Assembly (NCBI GenBank): GCA_029448655.1
Contig: JACCLO010000014.1
Span: forward strand, 1,550,001 to 1,614,000
Length of the DNA: 64,000 nt
Origin: Wolfiporia cocos
Taxonomy: Eukaryota > Basidiomycota > Agaricomycetes > Polyporales > Phaeolaceae
Reading direction: 5' to 3'
The position numbers were made by a program, and so were the translations under genes. Shown in pieces: positions 45,685 to 55,193 of the stretch. Positions within the stretch are counted from its first letter, which is position 1. The number at the start of each line of letters is the position of its first letter. Below the pieces are notes generated by a model, which searched no databases, was not told where the DNA came from, and was given only the letters and a program-made list of their open reading frames with translations.

Positions 45685-46932
45685 TTGCTCAAGAGGAAGT
45701 GCCACTCTTGCAGCAAGACGCAGGCCGAGGCACCTGGTCAGGGATGCACCAAGACATCCTGGCACCAGCCGAACTGGCGGTCCAAGACCAACACCACCCC
45801 CGCCGCCAGTGGATCCGGAACACAGCGAACCCGGCAGGCTATCGAAGGTAATGATGCTCCCAATGTCCTTAGCGAGATCCCCCAGGAGGACTTCGTCCGA
45901 ATGGTGGCCGCCTGGGCCAAGGAGAACCCTGACGCCGCGAAGGAAGCCGGGTTCGCACCCACTCAGGTAAGTCCCTCCCCCTCAAATCGCTTTTCAGTAT
46001 TGGAAGTAGAAGAACCAGTAAACTCCCAAAAAAGTGACTCGGCTGCCACGGAGAACGATGAACCAGTGGATGGACAATATGGGCTAGAGACCGGGGCCCC
46101 GATATTAGAACCAGTATCTGTAACTTTCGCATCTGTAGAATCGGACATAGATGACAATGACGGAGCTTCAACATGCTCCGACGACTCGTTTGTAACAGCC
46201 TTGGAGGCGCCTCCCACTGGAGCGTGGCGGGAGGCAAATACCGTGCTTAATTCCTCCAAAGTTAATGTAACATATGTTCCGATGGATGTAGACCCAGTAG
46301 TGACACCTGATGTGGAAATGGCAGACGCATCAGGTGCCACTAAGAAATCAGAAAAGAAAGTGCGGCGTAGACGCGTCAAGAAAAGGACCGTCACGCTCGA
46401 CATATACCCAGACCACCCATGGGCAATCCCACCTGAGCGCAAAAGCGAAGGTGCTGCCGGGTACGACCTCTACTCCGCGGAGGAGGTCGTCGTTCCTAAT
46501 GGAAAACGTATCACCATAGACACTGGCATCAAAATCAGGATGCCAGCCGGTGTATACGGTTGTATCGCTCCACGATCAGGACTCGCTCTCAAAGGAGTCG
46601 ACGTGGAGGGCGGTGTAGTAGACGAAGACTACGCCGGCCGAGTAAAAGTCATACTGAATAATCAGACCGGAACAGATTATCAGGTCGAGTATGGGGACAG
46701 AATCGCCCAGTTCATACTTGAGTGCAATATGACACCCAACACCAAGATCGTCAAGTCGATCCACGAAACCACGTGAGGAACACAGGGTTTCGGTTCAACT
46801 GGTGAGAAACTCAGGGGAAGTGTAGTGGTCATCCAGACGGGAAAGCAGATTGAAGTACCGATCACTCTCCACCGCCCCGACGGACGCGCCCTCTTTACAA
46901 AGGCTCTCATCTATTCCGGTTCTACTGGATCG
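45685..46932 (+). pseudogene. Family D: gag zinc-binding end, linker and dUTPase preceding protease
   Basis: One frame from CHSCSKTQ (a Cys-rich remnant in the nucleocapsid position) through an acidic linker and a basic stretch (KKVRRRRVKKR) into a dUTPase at about 46390-46808: GYDLYSAEE, APRSGLA, GVVDEDYAGRV, GDRIAQFI and, after an in-frame TGA at 46774-46776, GTQGFGSTG. The protease begins right after (ALIYSGSTGS), with Tyr where the catalytic Asp of DSG should be. The G solo LTR interrupts at 46933. The frame matches the protease-RT segment at 48093. Confidence 0.87.
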
Positions 46933-48092
46933 TGTCACAGATTTATCTGGGGCTTACAGCATTTTTCCTATAGATTATAGCAATTTACCTGGGATTTATA
47001 CGTCTACCTACAAGTTATCTACGGGTTAACTCCCACTGCCACAACGACAAGTCCTTAACTGGGCTTATCAACCACATGACCAGCATAGACACCGCTACGT
47101 CACAAGACTAATGATATCATCGCACTATCATCGGTAACCCTACGGTCCGATATCCGCAATACATCATAAACGTCTAGACAATAGCAATCGTCATAGCATA
47201 CGTCATAGGTCTCGCCCGACAGAGCAAGACCAAGCCACGTCATAGATCTTAGATCATAATGATAGGCCGAGCGCGGCACGCTCGCATAATAATGTCCACA
47301 AGTACAAACAGTGCCTCGCGGCCTTGTACTATTGGGTCGGCCATCCCGGCTTCCCACCGCCATAAGATCCTTGATCACAATGGCATCTCAGGCGTGCCAC
47401 GCCTTCGCATAATAATGGCAACACGGCCAAATAGCACTATATTAGCACCAAGGCAATATCGCTATAGGCTCTGCCTTCTCGGCCATCCCACGGACTCGGC
47501 GTTCCCCAAGTCCCGGGCTTCTGCCATCACGGCGTTGCCCAAACACCGGACCTTGCCCCACGGCTAAGTCCAATACATGCCCCGGTAACCATCCGGACCG
47601 GGCTGTAACACATGCCACGGTACTTCCCGTCCAATGGCATAACGACCTCGGCACCTCGCCTTGGTCATCACACGAAGACCGGCCAATCGCCATTATACCT
47701 CACGGTATCCGGCAACCGGCTTCCCATATACCCGGGCTGCGCTCGCGTTCATATGATAACACACACAAATCCCTCTCATACGATTGGTTCGGCCATTAGG
47801 GCCTTTCCACGGCCATTCTATGTAGAGTCCATAAACAGTAGATAAGATAAGCTTCGCCACTTGGCAAAGCCACATAACCCGGAAAGGTAACGACTAGCTA
47901 GTAGCACGTGACCTTCCCTTAAACATGTATATAACTAGGGGCTTGACGCCCTATAACTTTAGTTCTATTATTCTCTCGGCTTGCGCCGTAGAATAACCTC
48001 TCACATCCTGCTGCGCTGGTATTGCCTCCTCTCTAAGTCGCCTTATCTCAACAATATAGGCACTTGGTGAGTCCCACAGGCGTACTGTGTCA
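46933..48092 (+). mobile_element. Solo LTR, family G (1160 bp), TSD GATCG
   Basis: TGTCACAGATTTATCTGG... to ...CGTACTGTGTCA with GATCG at 46928-46932 and 48093-48097. Lacks the minisatellite of the G copy at 9772. TATATAAC near 47929. Confidence 0.95.
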
Positions 48093-49316
48093 GATCGGTG
48101 ATTAGTAAGTCCTACATAGAGGAACACCGACTCGAGCAGATCCCACTGGACCGCCCTATCAAGCTGTTCAACGCGGACAGATCAACCAACAGCATGGGGC
48201 TCATGATGCACTATGTCGAGCTCCAAATGCAGATTGACACGCACTTGGAGACACACAAGTTCCATGTTACGGAACTTAGTAGTGCGGACATTTTCTTAGG
48301 TTTCGACTGGCTCGAAGACCACAACCCTTCCATCGACTGGAAGAAGCGACAGATCACGTTCTCTTGTGACTGCGAACATGAGCAGATCGAGGACGGTGAT
48401 CACATTTACTACATTTTTGCTGACGCATGGATCAGAAACAGGGACGAATGTAGAGCAGACATCGCCGAACGGGTCCGCGCCACGAAGGCAACAGAAATCG
48501 CCATCGCGACTGGCAAGACCACGGAAGCCAAGACGTTCGAGGAGGTCGTGCCTGAGTACTTACACGAATTCAAAGACGTGTTTGAGAAAAAGGAATTCGA
48601 CACACTCCCAGAACGGCGACCGTGGGATCATGCCATCGAACTCCTCCCGAATTCAGAACCATACGCAGGCAAGATTTACGCCCTTTCGCCTAGAGAACAA
48701 GAAGCATTGGACGATTTCCTAGAAGAACAGCTGCGCACGGGCCGCATCCGCCCATCGAAGTCACCATGGGGGGCACCCTTCTTCTTTGTCAAAAAGAAGG
48801 ACGGGATACTACGCCCTATCCAGGACTATCGAAAGTTGAACCAGATGACCAAAAAGAACAAGTACCCGCTCCCGCTCATCACGGAGCTGCTCAACAAGCT
48901 CAAATGTGCTAAGTACTTTTCCAAATTGGACATTCGTTGGGGATACACCAACGTCCGAATCAAGGAAGGCGACGAGGAGAAAGCCGCCTTCATCACTAAT
49001 AGAGGGCTTTACGAGCCATTAGTGATGTTCTGCGGGATGTGCAATGCACCAGGCACATTCTAGACCTTGATGAACGACATATTTAGAGACCTAGTCCTTA
49101 CAGGGAAGGTCATTGTATATCTAGACGACATTCTTATTTTTACGGAGAATCAGAAAGAACATAGAGAGATCCTGCGCAAGGTTCTTTTGGTTCTCCATCA
49201 AAATAAGCTCACATGTAAACCAGAAAAATGCGACTTCGAGAAGTCCGAAGTAGAATACTTGGGACACATAATCTCTCACGGGGAAATCCGTATGGACCCC
49301 GCAAAGGTAGCTGCAG
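48093..49316 (+). pseudogene. Family D pol: protease C-terminus and RT
   Basis: Continues the protease ([10 protein letters not shown]... [11 protein letters not shown]), then RT fingers ([18 protein letters not shown]) and palm (VYLDDILIF). A TAG at 49061-49063 replaces a Gln within FQTLMND. The frame remains open to 49316, where A2 is inserted with TSD TGCAG. Confidence 0.9.
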
Positions 49317-50024
49317 TGTTACGGGTCGAATACCCGTTCGTATATTCGAGTCGCGAATATAGATCGTTCTTCTGCACGTAGGCACGTCGCCGTATGCAAG
49401 GCAAATACTCGTTAGATGCCTTCGGGTCCTAAGTGAAGTCCTTAGGAGATCGGTTAATATCCAATACGCGTTAGAGGATATAATCTGTTCAGGTGCGAGT
49501 CGAATAGAATATAAGACTCGCCTAAGTCCGAGAAGTCAATGTGCACTTCGAGGACTTAGTCGTTCGGTTGCTCGAATGAGAAATACTGAGCGTAGTTTCC
49601 TACATTTGAGAACGAGTATAAGACTTCTTGTTTATACAACAAGGTCGAGCTGAAGAGCCTCGACAGTAAGTACATAAGTTTATATACTACGTTGGGTTTT
49701 AGGGGTCAAGCCAGTCCCAGATGTCACCGATACTATCTACGCTATAGTATCAAACGTTTGATAGGTATGTAGTGATATACCTGAGACGATAGATAGGAAT
49801 GATGGCGGTTGAACGCCATCTATCAGCTAATAAACGATGAACGTGAAACGGTGGCAGAGTTGGATCTGTCAAAGATGAAACGCGCCCTGTAGACTAGTAC
49901 AACCGGGGATGCGCCCAGTAGAGTCACGAGTAGCCAGGGGGGTTGGTTGCGCAACAAGTCCCTGTATCGTATTCGCCCCATGGTGAGTTCTGTCGATATT
50001 CGAAAAATTAGAATACCCGTAACA
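49317..50024 (-). repeat. A2 3' LTR (708 bp)
   Basis: TGTTACGGGTCG... to ...AATACCCGTAACA, perfect 10-bp terminal inverted repeats. Two differences from the 5' LTR (near 49600 and 49854). Confidence 0.96.
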
Positions 50025-50035
50025 TCAGCCCCTCC

Positions 50036-52395
50036 CTAGGCATTCGTCGGCCTCGACGAATTTTCCAAGTTCCTCCCTTCAGAGTGCCTCGGCGTCCTGC
50101 TCGTTGTAGATGTCGCCGTTCCCGCTGAGGGACGGGGTCGTAGGAGTTCGCCATACGAAGTGTTGGCGGCATTCATTCTGTCGATGACCTGGTTGATTGA
50201 GCCCACAAGCTCTGCAAATATAGTCGGGGCAGTCGAGGATCCAGTGGGTGGCGGATCCGCACTGCTGACATGGTTGTTCAGGCGAGGGCCTCGCTGGTAC
50301 CCGTAGGGAAGGGATATCTCTGAGGTATTCGTTGTGTCGATATCTCCAGTGGTGAGCGGCGCGGTGGAGGTTCCGTTGCGCCCACGTGGGTAAGGAGGCG
50401 GTGTCTCGTTCGTGCTCCCTCGCACCTCGCTCAAACTCCTCGCGGGTAATGCTCTGCACCGATGGAGATCGTCGAATAGGCGGCGTGCTATTCGCTCTTC
50501 GCTGTCGTTCTGGGGTAGCCCTAGGGCTCGTCGGGCGTGCAGGTGGTTCACGTCTCCCGTTGCCTCCCATACCAGGAATACGTGGCGTCGGGTCTCTAAC
50601 TCCTGTTCGGCGGGCTCTTTGAGTCTCGGTAGGCAGTGGAAATAATACTCTATCGCCCTCCATAAAATCAAACGGCCTTGCAACTCGGCGTCGTTTGTCG
50701 GTGGTGAAAAAGCGGGCGGGTCGTGGTACGTATTCGGGTCGGTTGGGAGTAGCGTGCTCGCGATCCTCGAAGTCGTTGAGCGCGTGCCGTAGTCGGGCTG
50801 TCGTGGTGGCGGCCAATCGGTCGATAAGTCTGTCGGTGAGCGATTCGAGTCCCTCTCTCTGCGCTCTGATCTGCCCCTCCATTCGGATGAGGTCCTCGGT
50901 GATGTTCTGGTACGAGCTGTAGACGTGGGTGAGGTCCTGCGCAATGTCGAAGAGGGTCGTCCAGCCATCGGCTCGGCCAGCAAAAGGTCCCTCGGCCCTG
51001 TACCAGAGCAGGGCGTGTCTGATCTGTAGGTGTTGGGGGGAATACCTCCTCTGCGGCGTACCTCTCGGTCGTCCCTCTCTGTGACCCGCATCACTGTGAG
51101 GGGTCGGAGCGCGGCGAGGGAGTTGGTGGCGAGTCGTCGACATACTATTACTGTTCGGTTTTCGAGTGTTGGAGTTGTCCTGACTCTCGTCCTGTGGTAG
51201 TCTTTTATCATCTCCTTGGAGTGCTCCAAGTTCGCCTCGTCTTCCCATGAGTTGTCGGCCGTGGCATAGCCTTTCCATTTGACAAAGTACTGATGCTTCT
51301 TTCCTCGCCATCTGTCAGCCAAGATGGCTTCGACTTCGTATTCCTCCTGTCCCTTGATGATATCAGGTGGCGGCCGTAGGTAATTGGGTCCGTGCACCCT
51401 TGTTTCTTTAAATGGTTTTAGTAAGGCAGCGTGGAATACCGGATGAATTTTCCAGTTCGCCGGTAGCTGCAACCGGTATGTCGTGGGTCCCATCTTTTCT
51501 GTGATAGTGAAGGGTCCTTCCCTTTTTGGTGCCAGCTTGTTAGATTCGTAGGGGATAGTTAGGTTCTTTGCGTCGAGCCAGACCTTATCCCCTTTCTCGA
51601 GCTTCGGCAGTTCTCTGAGGAATCGCCCTGCCATTCTTTTCTGGGCTAATTCATGCGCGATGAATGCCATCTTTTGCGCCTCTTTGATCTTCTTGATCCT
51701 GTCGACAGCTGCCGGGACGTTCCCTACTCGGTCATAATCTGGGAATCCCCTCGGGACGTATCCTAGGATTATTTCGAGTGGCGCTGGCCGGTTTTCGGTT
51801 CGTCTGGTGTTGTGCGCAAATTCGACGTCCGGCAGTCGCTGTACCCATTGGAATGGATCGTTCATGCAATAGATGCGAAGGTATACTTCGATCTGTTGAT
51901 TCATTCTTTCGGTTTGTCCGTCGGTCTGTGGATGGTACGCTGTACTCATCGCTGACTCTGTCCCTTGCAGTTGGCACAGCCCCTTGAAGAGCTTTGATGC
52001 GAACTGCGGTCCTCTGTCTGAAATGATCTTTCGGGGGATGCCGTACTGTGAATATATCTTTCGATGGAATATCTCCGCTGCCCCTTCGCTCGTGATCGTT
52101 TTGTCGCATGGGGTGAGAGAGATGGCCTTGGATAGGCCATGGTCGACAATCACCATCATGGAGTCATACTTTCCGACTCTTGGCAGGTCGGTGACAAAAT
52201 CAACCGAGCACTGTGAGAAGGGAAGGGCGTCTTCTCGTGTCGGTATTGGCTGCAAGGGGGGTTTCAGCGGATTCCTATCAGGTTTCATCTGTTGACAGAT
52301 TGCACAGCCCCGGACGTATTCCGCTATCATTGTTCTCATGTCGGGCCACCAAAAGTGGGTCGTTAACCTGTACTGTTGTACCCCAGATCCCAGGG
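50036..52395 (-). CDS. A2 pol, C-terminal part: integrase, chromodomain and long open extension
   Basis: After a one-base frameshift near 52390 the integrase resumes (HFWWPDMRTMIAEYVRGCAICQQM), DDE core (FSQCSVDFVTDL, IISDRGPQF, AYHPQTDGQTERMNQ), the GPFTI module and a chromodomain (VEAILADRWRGKKHQYFVKW). The frame then stays open another ~1.1 kb to the PPT, giving a Pro/Thr/Arg-rich extension with a helical block (RLILWRAIEYYFHCLPRLKE). Whether this extension is translated is unclear because ORF3 overlaps it in another frame. Confidence 0.85.
50079..51143 (-). CDS. A2 ORF3: 354-aa protein with two C-terminal zinc knuckles
   Basis: Begins at ATG 51143, just after the chromodomain, in the -1 frame relative to pol, and ends 55 bp before the 3' LTR. 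Basic N-terminus, a helical and probably coiled-coil middle (DLIRMEGQIRAQREGLESL), an Arg/Pro-rich linker, a second helical part (NLHRAAHHWRYRHNEYL), then CX2CX4HX4C at residues 292-305 and CX2CX6HX4C at 310-325. Knuckles normally sit in Gag; a post-integrase copy is unusual. It may be an RNA-binding accessory protein. No homologue recognised. A1 is truncated before this region. Confidence 0.68.
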   Translation of the reverse strand: MSTTRHQLPRRAPTPHSDAGHREGRPRGTPQRRYSPQHLQIRHALLWYRAEGPFAGRADGWTTLFDIAQDLTHVYSSYQNITEDLIRMEGQIRAQREGLESLTDRLIDRLAATTTARLRHALNDFEDREHATPNRPEYVPRPARFFTTDKRRRVARPFDFMEGDRVLFPLPTETQRARRTGVRDPTPRIPGMGGNGRREPPARPTSPRATPERQRRANSTPPIRRSPSVQSITREEFERGAREHERDTASLPTWAQRNLHRAAHHWRYRHNEYLRDIPSLRVPARPSPEQPCQQCGSATHWILDCPDYICRACGLNQPGHRQNECRQHFVWRTPTTPSLSGNGDIYNEQDAEAL

Positions 52396-55193
52396 TGTCC
52401 GGCCGGGATCGTGTCGTGGTATTTTGAGATGACGTCCCGTCGAAGGCCCTCGTCCCTTGGCACGTACATCCTGTCCCTGTAGAGCAGTATCCCATCCGTT
52501 TGTTGCCATTCATCTGCGGTGGTTCTCGCGGGGAATTCGCCTGTGCCCCCTAGAGCGCGGATCGCCTGTTCCGCAGATTCATCTCGATCGTTGGCGTTCT
52601 TGATTCGATCGATAATCGGGATCTGGATTGCGTGGACGACGAGTTCGTCTGGAATCATGGTGATTCCCTCGTTGTCTTCGTTGCTTTCATCCAGGTGGTA
52701 CAACCTGGAAAGCGTGTCGGCCATGACTAGTTTCCTTCCGGGGACGTGCTGCAATTTCAGGTCGAATTGCGAAAGGAAGAGATGCCATCTCGCTTGTCGC
52801 CAATTTAGGCGCTGTGCGCTTCTCCAGTACGTCAGGTTCTGATGATCACTTCGGATCAAGATCCGATGCGGTGCTCCTTCTAACAGGTGCCGCCATTCTT
52901 CTAGTGCTCGGACTATTCCGAGTAGTTCGCGATCGTAGATTTCGTAGTTTCGTTCTGTGGATGTCAGGGATTGTGAGAGATATCCCACTGGCCGTTCACG
53001 CCCTGTTTCGTCTGTCTGTTTTAGCACTGCCCCCGTGGCGAACTGAGATGCGTCTGTTTCGAGGATGAATGGTTTCTCCTTGTCTGGCGTTCCTAGTGCG
53101 GGCGCCGCTGTGAATGCCTGTTTCATGAAGTTGAACGCTTTTTGTTCTTTATCCGTCCACTGGAATCCTGTTCCTGTGACCGTTTTCGTGAGATCTACCA
53201 GGGGTCGGGCGTGCGTTGAGTAATGATCAATAAATTTCCGATAGAAGTTTGCAAATCCTAGGAAGGATCTGACTTCCTTGAGATTTCGGGGAGTCGGCCA
53301 TTCTTTAATCCCATTGAGTTTCGCTGGGTCCATCTGGATGTTTCCTGGGGTGATGACTAGTCCTAGAAATTCGACTCTGTCGACACCGAAGGCGCACTTC
53401 TCGGGTTTCACAAAGAGATGGTTATCCACTAATCTCTGAAGGATCTGCCGTTCCCGTTCCTTGTGTGTTTTCTCGTCTTCTGAGAAAATGAGGATATCGT
53501 CCATGTAAACAAGCACCCATCCTTCGAGGATTTCTTCTTTCAGGATTTCGTTCATCATTGCCTGAAAGGTCCCGGGTGCATTGCACATTCCGAAAAACAT
53601 AACCGTGGGTTCGTACAACCCTCGGTTTGTTTTGAAGGCCGCTTTCCATTCGTCTCCTTTCTTGATTCGCACGTTGTTGTATCCCGCTCTAAGGTCCATT
53701 TTCGTGAAAATCTTCGCTCCTTTTAGCTTTTCCAGGAGCTCTGAGATTAGTGGCAAGGGATAGACGTTCTTTATCGTCCCTTCGTTCAGATATCGATAAT
53801 CTTGACAGGGTCGCAGGCCACTGTCTTTCTTTGGGACGAAAAAGAATGGTGACGCCATCGGGGATTTCGAAGGGACTATGAATCCCTTGGCCAAGTTTTC
53901 TTTTAGGAATTCGTCCAGCGCCTGCTGCTCTTTAGGCGAGAGTGCGTAGACTTTGCAGTCTTTTGGCACGAAGTCGGGTTTTAATTCGATTGCGTGGTCC
54001 CATGGTCTCGATGGGGGGAACGCTGCTGCGGACTCCTTACTGAACACCTTGGCGAAATCTAGTAGGTGTTTGGGGACCATTTCTTCAATCGTTCGTTCTG
54101 GTTCGGGGGTTCTCTGTGCGAATTCCTGGGATTTCGTCAGCACTTTCCGGACAGCGTTTATGATTTGTATCTTTGTTCGGAACTTCTTTCGCGTCTCCCC
54201 TTTCTTCCCTATGATCCTAGGGTTATCTTTCACGAAGCGTCGGATTGCTTCATACTCCTCGGGAGTATAGAGCCGCCGCGCTGTTTCTTCCGGTTGGTCC
54301 GTGGATCCAAACCCTTTCTCCCCTCGTTCTGTTTCATCTAGGTCTTCGACTTCTAAGATGTCGGGGGTGAGGTGTCGTTCAAAAATTATCTGGGCTATTC
54401 GCATGCCCGGGATAATTCTATGCGCTTTGTCTGAGTAGTTGAAGACGATGGCTCCGACGTCTCCTCGGTAGTCCGAGTCTATGATTCCGGCTTGGACTAC
54501 CAGTCCGTGTCTAAGGGTGTTGCCTGATCGTCCGGCCAGCCTTCCATATGATCCCTTCGGGATCTTCATTTTTACTCCCGTGGAGACAAGTTTCCATCCT
54601 CCAGCGGGAATCTCGGTTTCTTCTGCGGCGTATAGGTCATACCCTGCCGCTTCTTGGGTCCCCCTTGTTGGAATTTTCCCTTCTGGGGCGACTACCATCT
54701 CCACCGTATCCATTCGGATCGTGGCTTCTTGTTTCTTTTCTTCTGCCCCTAGTATTGATCGTACATCGACTGTTTGGTCCTTCCAGTCGATTGTGGGGTT
54801 TTCGTCTTTTAGCCATCCATACCCGAGAATCATATTCTCTGTTCCGATTGATCCTACTAGGAATCGGACTTTTCGTGTTTTCTGGGTTTTCGGATATCGT
54901 AGGAGTATGGTGGCTTCCCGGTCTATTCGTCCATCTTTGTTTTCTGTTCCGTCAACATTTTTGACGATGATCGGGTTCTTTAAAGGTTGCGTGGGCACCT
55001 TGTATTTTTCTACCACTCTGCTGTGGATCAGGTTCGACATTGCCCCTGAGTCGATTAGTGCATTGCACTTCACGGGTTTTGCCAACGTCATGATTACCGG
55101 GATGAAGAGGGATCGATTCTTCTCGAACGAGGTAATTACATGCGCTGCTTTCTCGGAGGGTAAGACCGTGGGCTTCCCTCCTAGGCAAAATCC
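52278..55193 (-). CDS. A2 pol, N-terminal part: protease, dUTPase, RT, RNase H
   Basis: The pol frame opens at the frameshift site 55187-55193; the first ATG is at 55091. Protease ALIDSGAMSN; dUTPase at 54294-54704 between protease and RT (GYDLYAAEE, AGRSGNT, GIIDSDYRGDV, GMRIAQII, GEKGFGSTD); RT with VYMDDILIF; RNase H (LETDASQFATGAVLKQ, ADTLSRL). It ends prematurely after AGHPGIWG in the integrase because of a one-base change near 52390. Otherwise uninterrupted. Confidence 0.9.
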   Translation of the reverse strand, partial: GFCLGGKPTVLPSEKAAHVITSFEKNRSLFIPVIMTLAKPVKCNALIDSGAMSNLIHSRVVEKYKVPTQPLKNPIIVKNVDGTENKDGRIDREATILLRYPKTQKTRKVRFLVGSIGTENMILGYGWLKDENPTIDWKDQTVDVRSILGAEEKKQEATIRMDTVEMVVAPEGKIPTRGTQEAAGYDLYAAEETEIPAGGWKLVSTGVKMKIPKGSYGRLAGRSGNTLRHGLVVQAGIIDSDYRGDVGAIVFNYSDKAHRIIPGMRIAQIIFERHLTPDILEVEDLDETERGEKGFGSTDQPEETARRLYTPEEYEAIRRFVKDNPRIIGKKGETRKKFRTKIQIINAVRKVLTKSQEFAQRTPEPERTIEEMVPKHLLDFAKVFSKESAAAFPPSRPWDHAIELKPDFVPKDCKVYALSPKEQQALDEFLKENLAKGFIVPSKSPMASPFFFVPKKDSGLRPCQDYRYLNEGTIKNVYPLPLISELLEKLKGAKIFTKMDLRAGYNNVRIKKGDEWKAAFKTNRGLYEPTVMFFGMCNAPGTFQAMMNEILKEEILEGWVLVYMDDILIFSEDEKTHKERERQILQRLVDNHLFVKPEKCAFGVDRVEFLGLVITPGNIQMDPAKLNGIKEWPTPRNLKEVRSFLGFANFYRKFIDHYSTHARPLVDLTKTVTGTGFQWTDKEQKAFNFMKQAFTAAPALGTPDKEKPFILETDASQFATGAVLKQTDETGRERPVGYLSQSLTSTERNYEIYDRELLGIVRALEEWRHLLEGAPHRILIRSDHQNLTYWRSAQRLNWRQARWHLFLSQFDLKLQHVPGRKLVMADTLSRLYHLDESNEDNEGITMIPDELVVHAIQIPIIDRIKNANDRDESAEQAIRALGGTGEFPARTTADEWQQTDGILLYRDRMYVPRDEGLRRDVISKYHDTIPAGHPGIWGTTVQVNDPLLVARHENNDSGIRPGLCNLSTDET
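55155..55193 (-). promoter_or_regulatory. Candidate -1 ribosomal frameshift signal between gag and pol (A2)
   Basis: On the minus strand GGATTTT (55187-55193) lies two codons before the gag TAG, split as G-GAT-TTT; a -1 slip gives GGA-TTT-TGC, exactly the open pol frame. A 5-nt spacer leads to GGAGGG (55176-55181), which can pair with CCCTCC (minus sense, 55155-55160) across a 15-nt loop. Confidence 0.68.

Noticed and set aside
52380..52400. Second programmed frameshift inside A2 integrase
   Set aside because: No slippery sequence or stem is visible, and integrase is continuous in all other elements, so a mutation is simpler.
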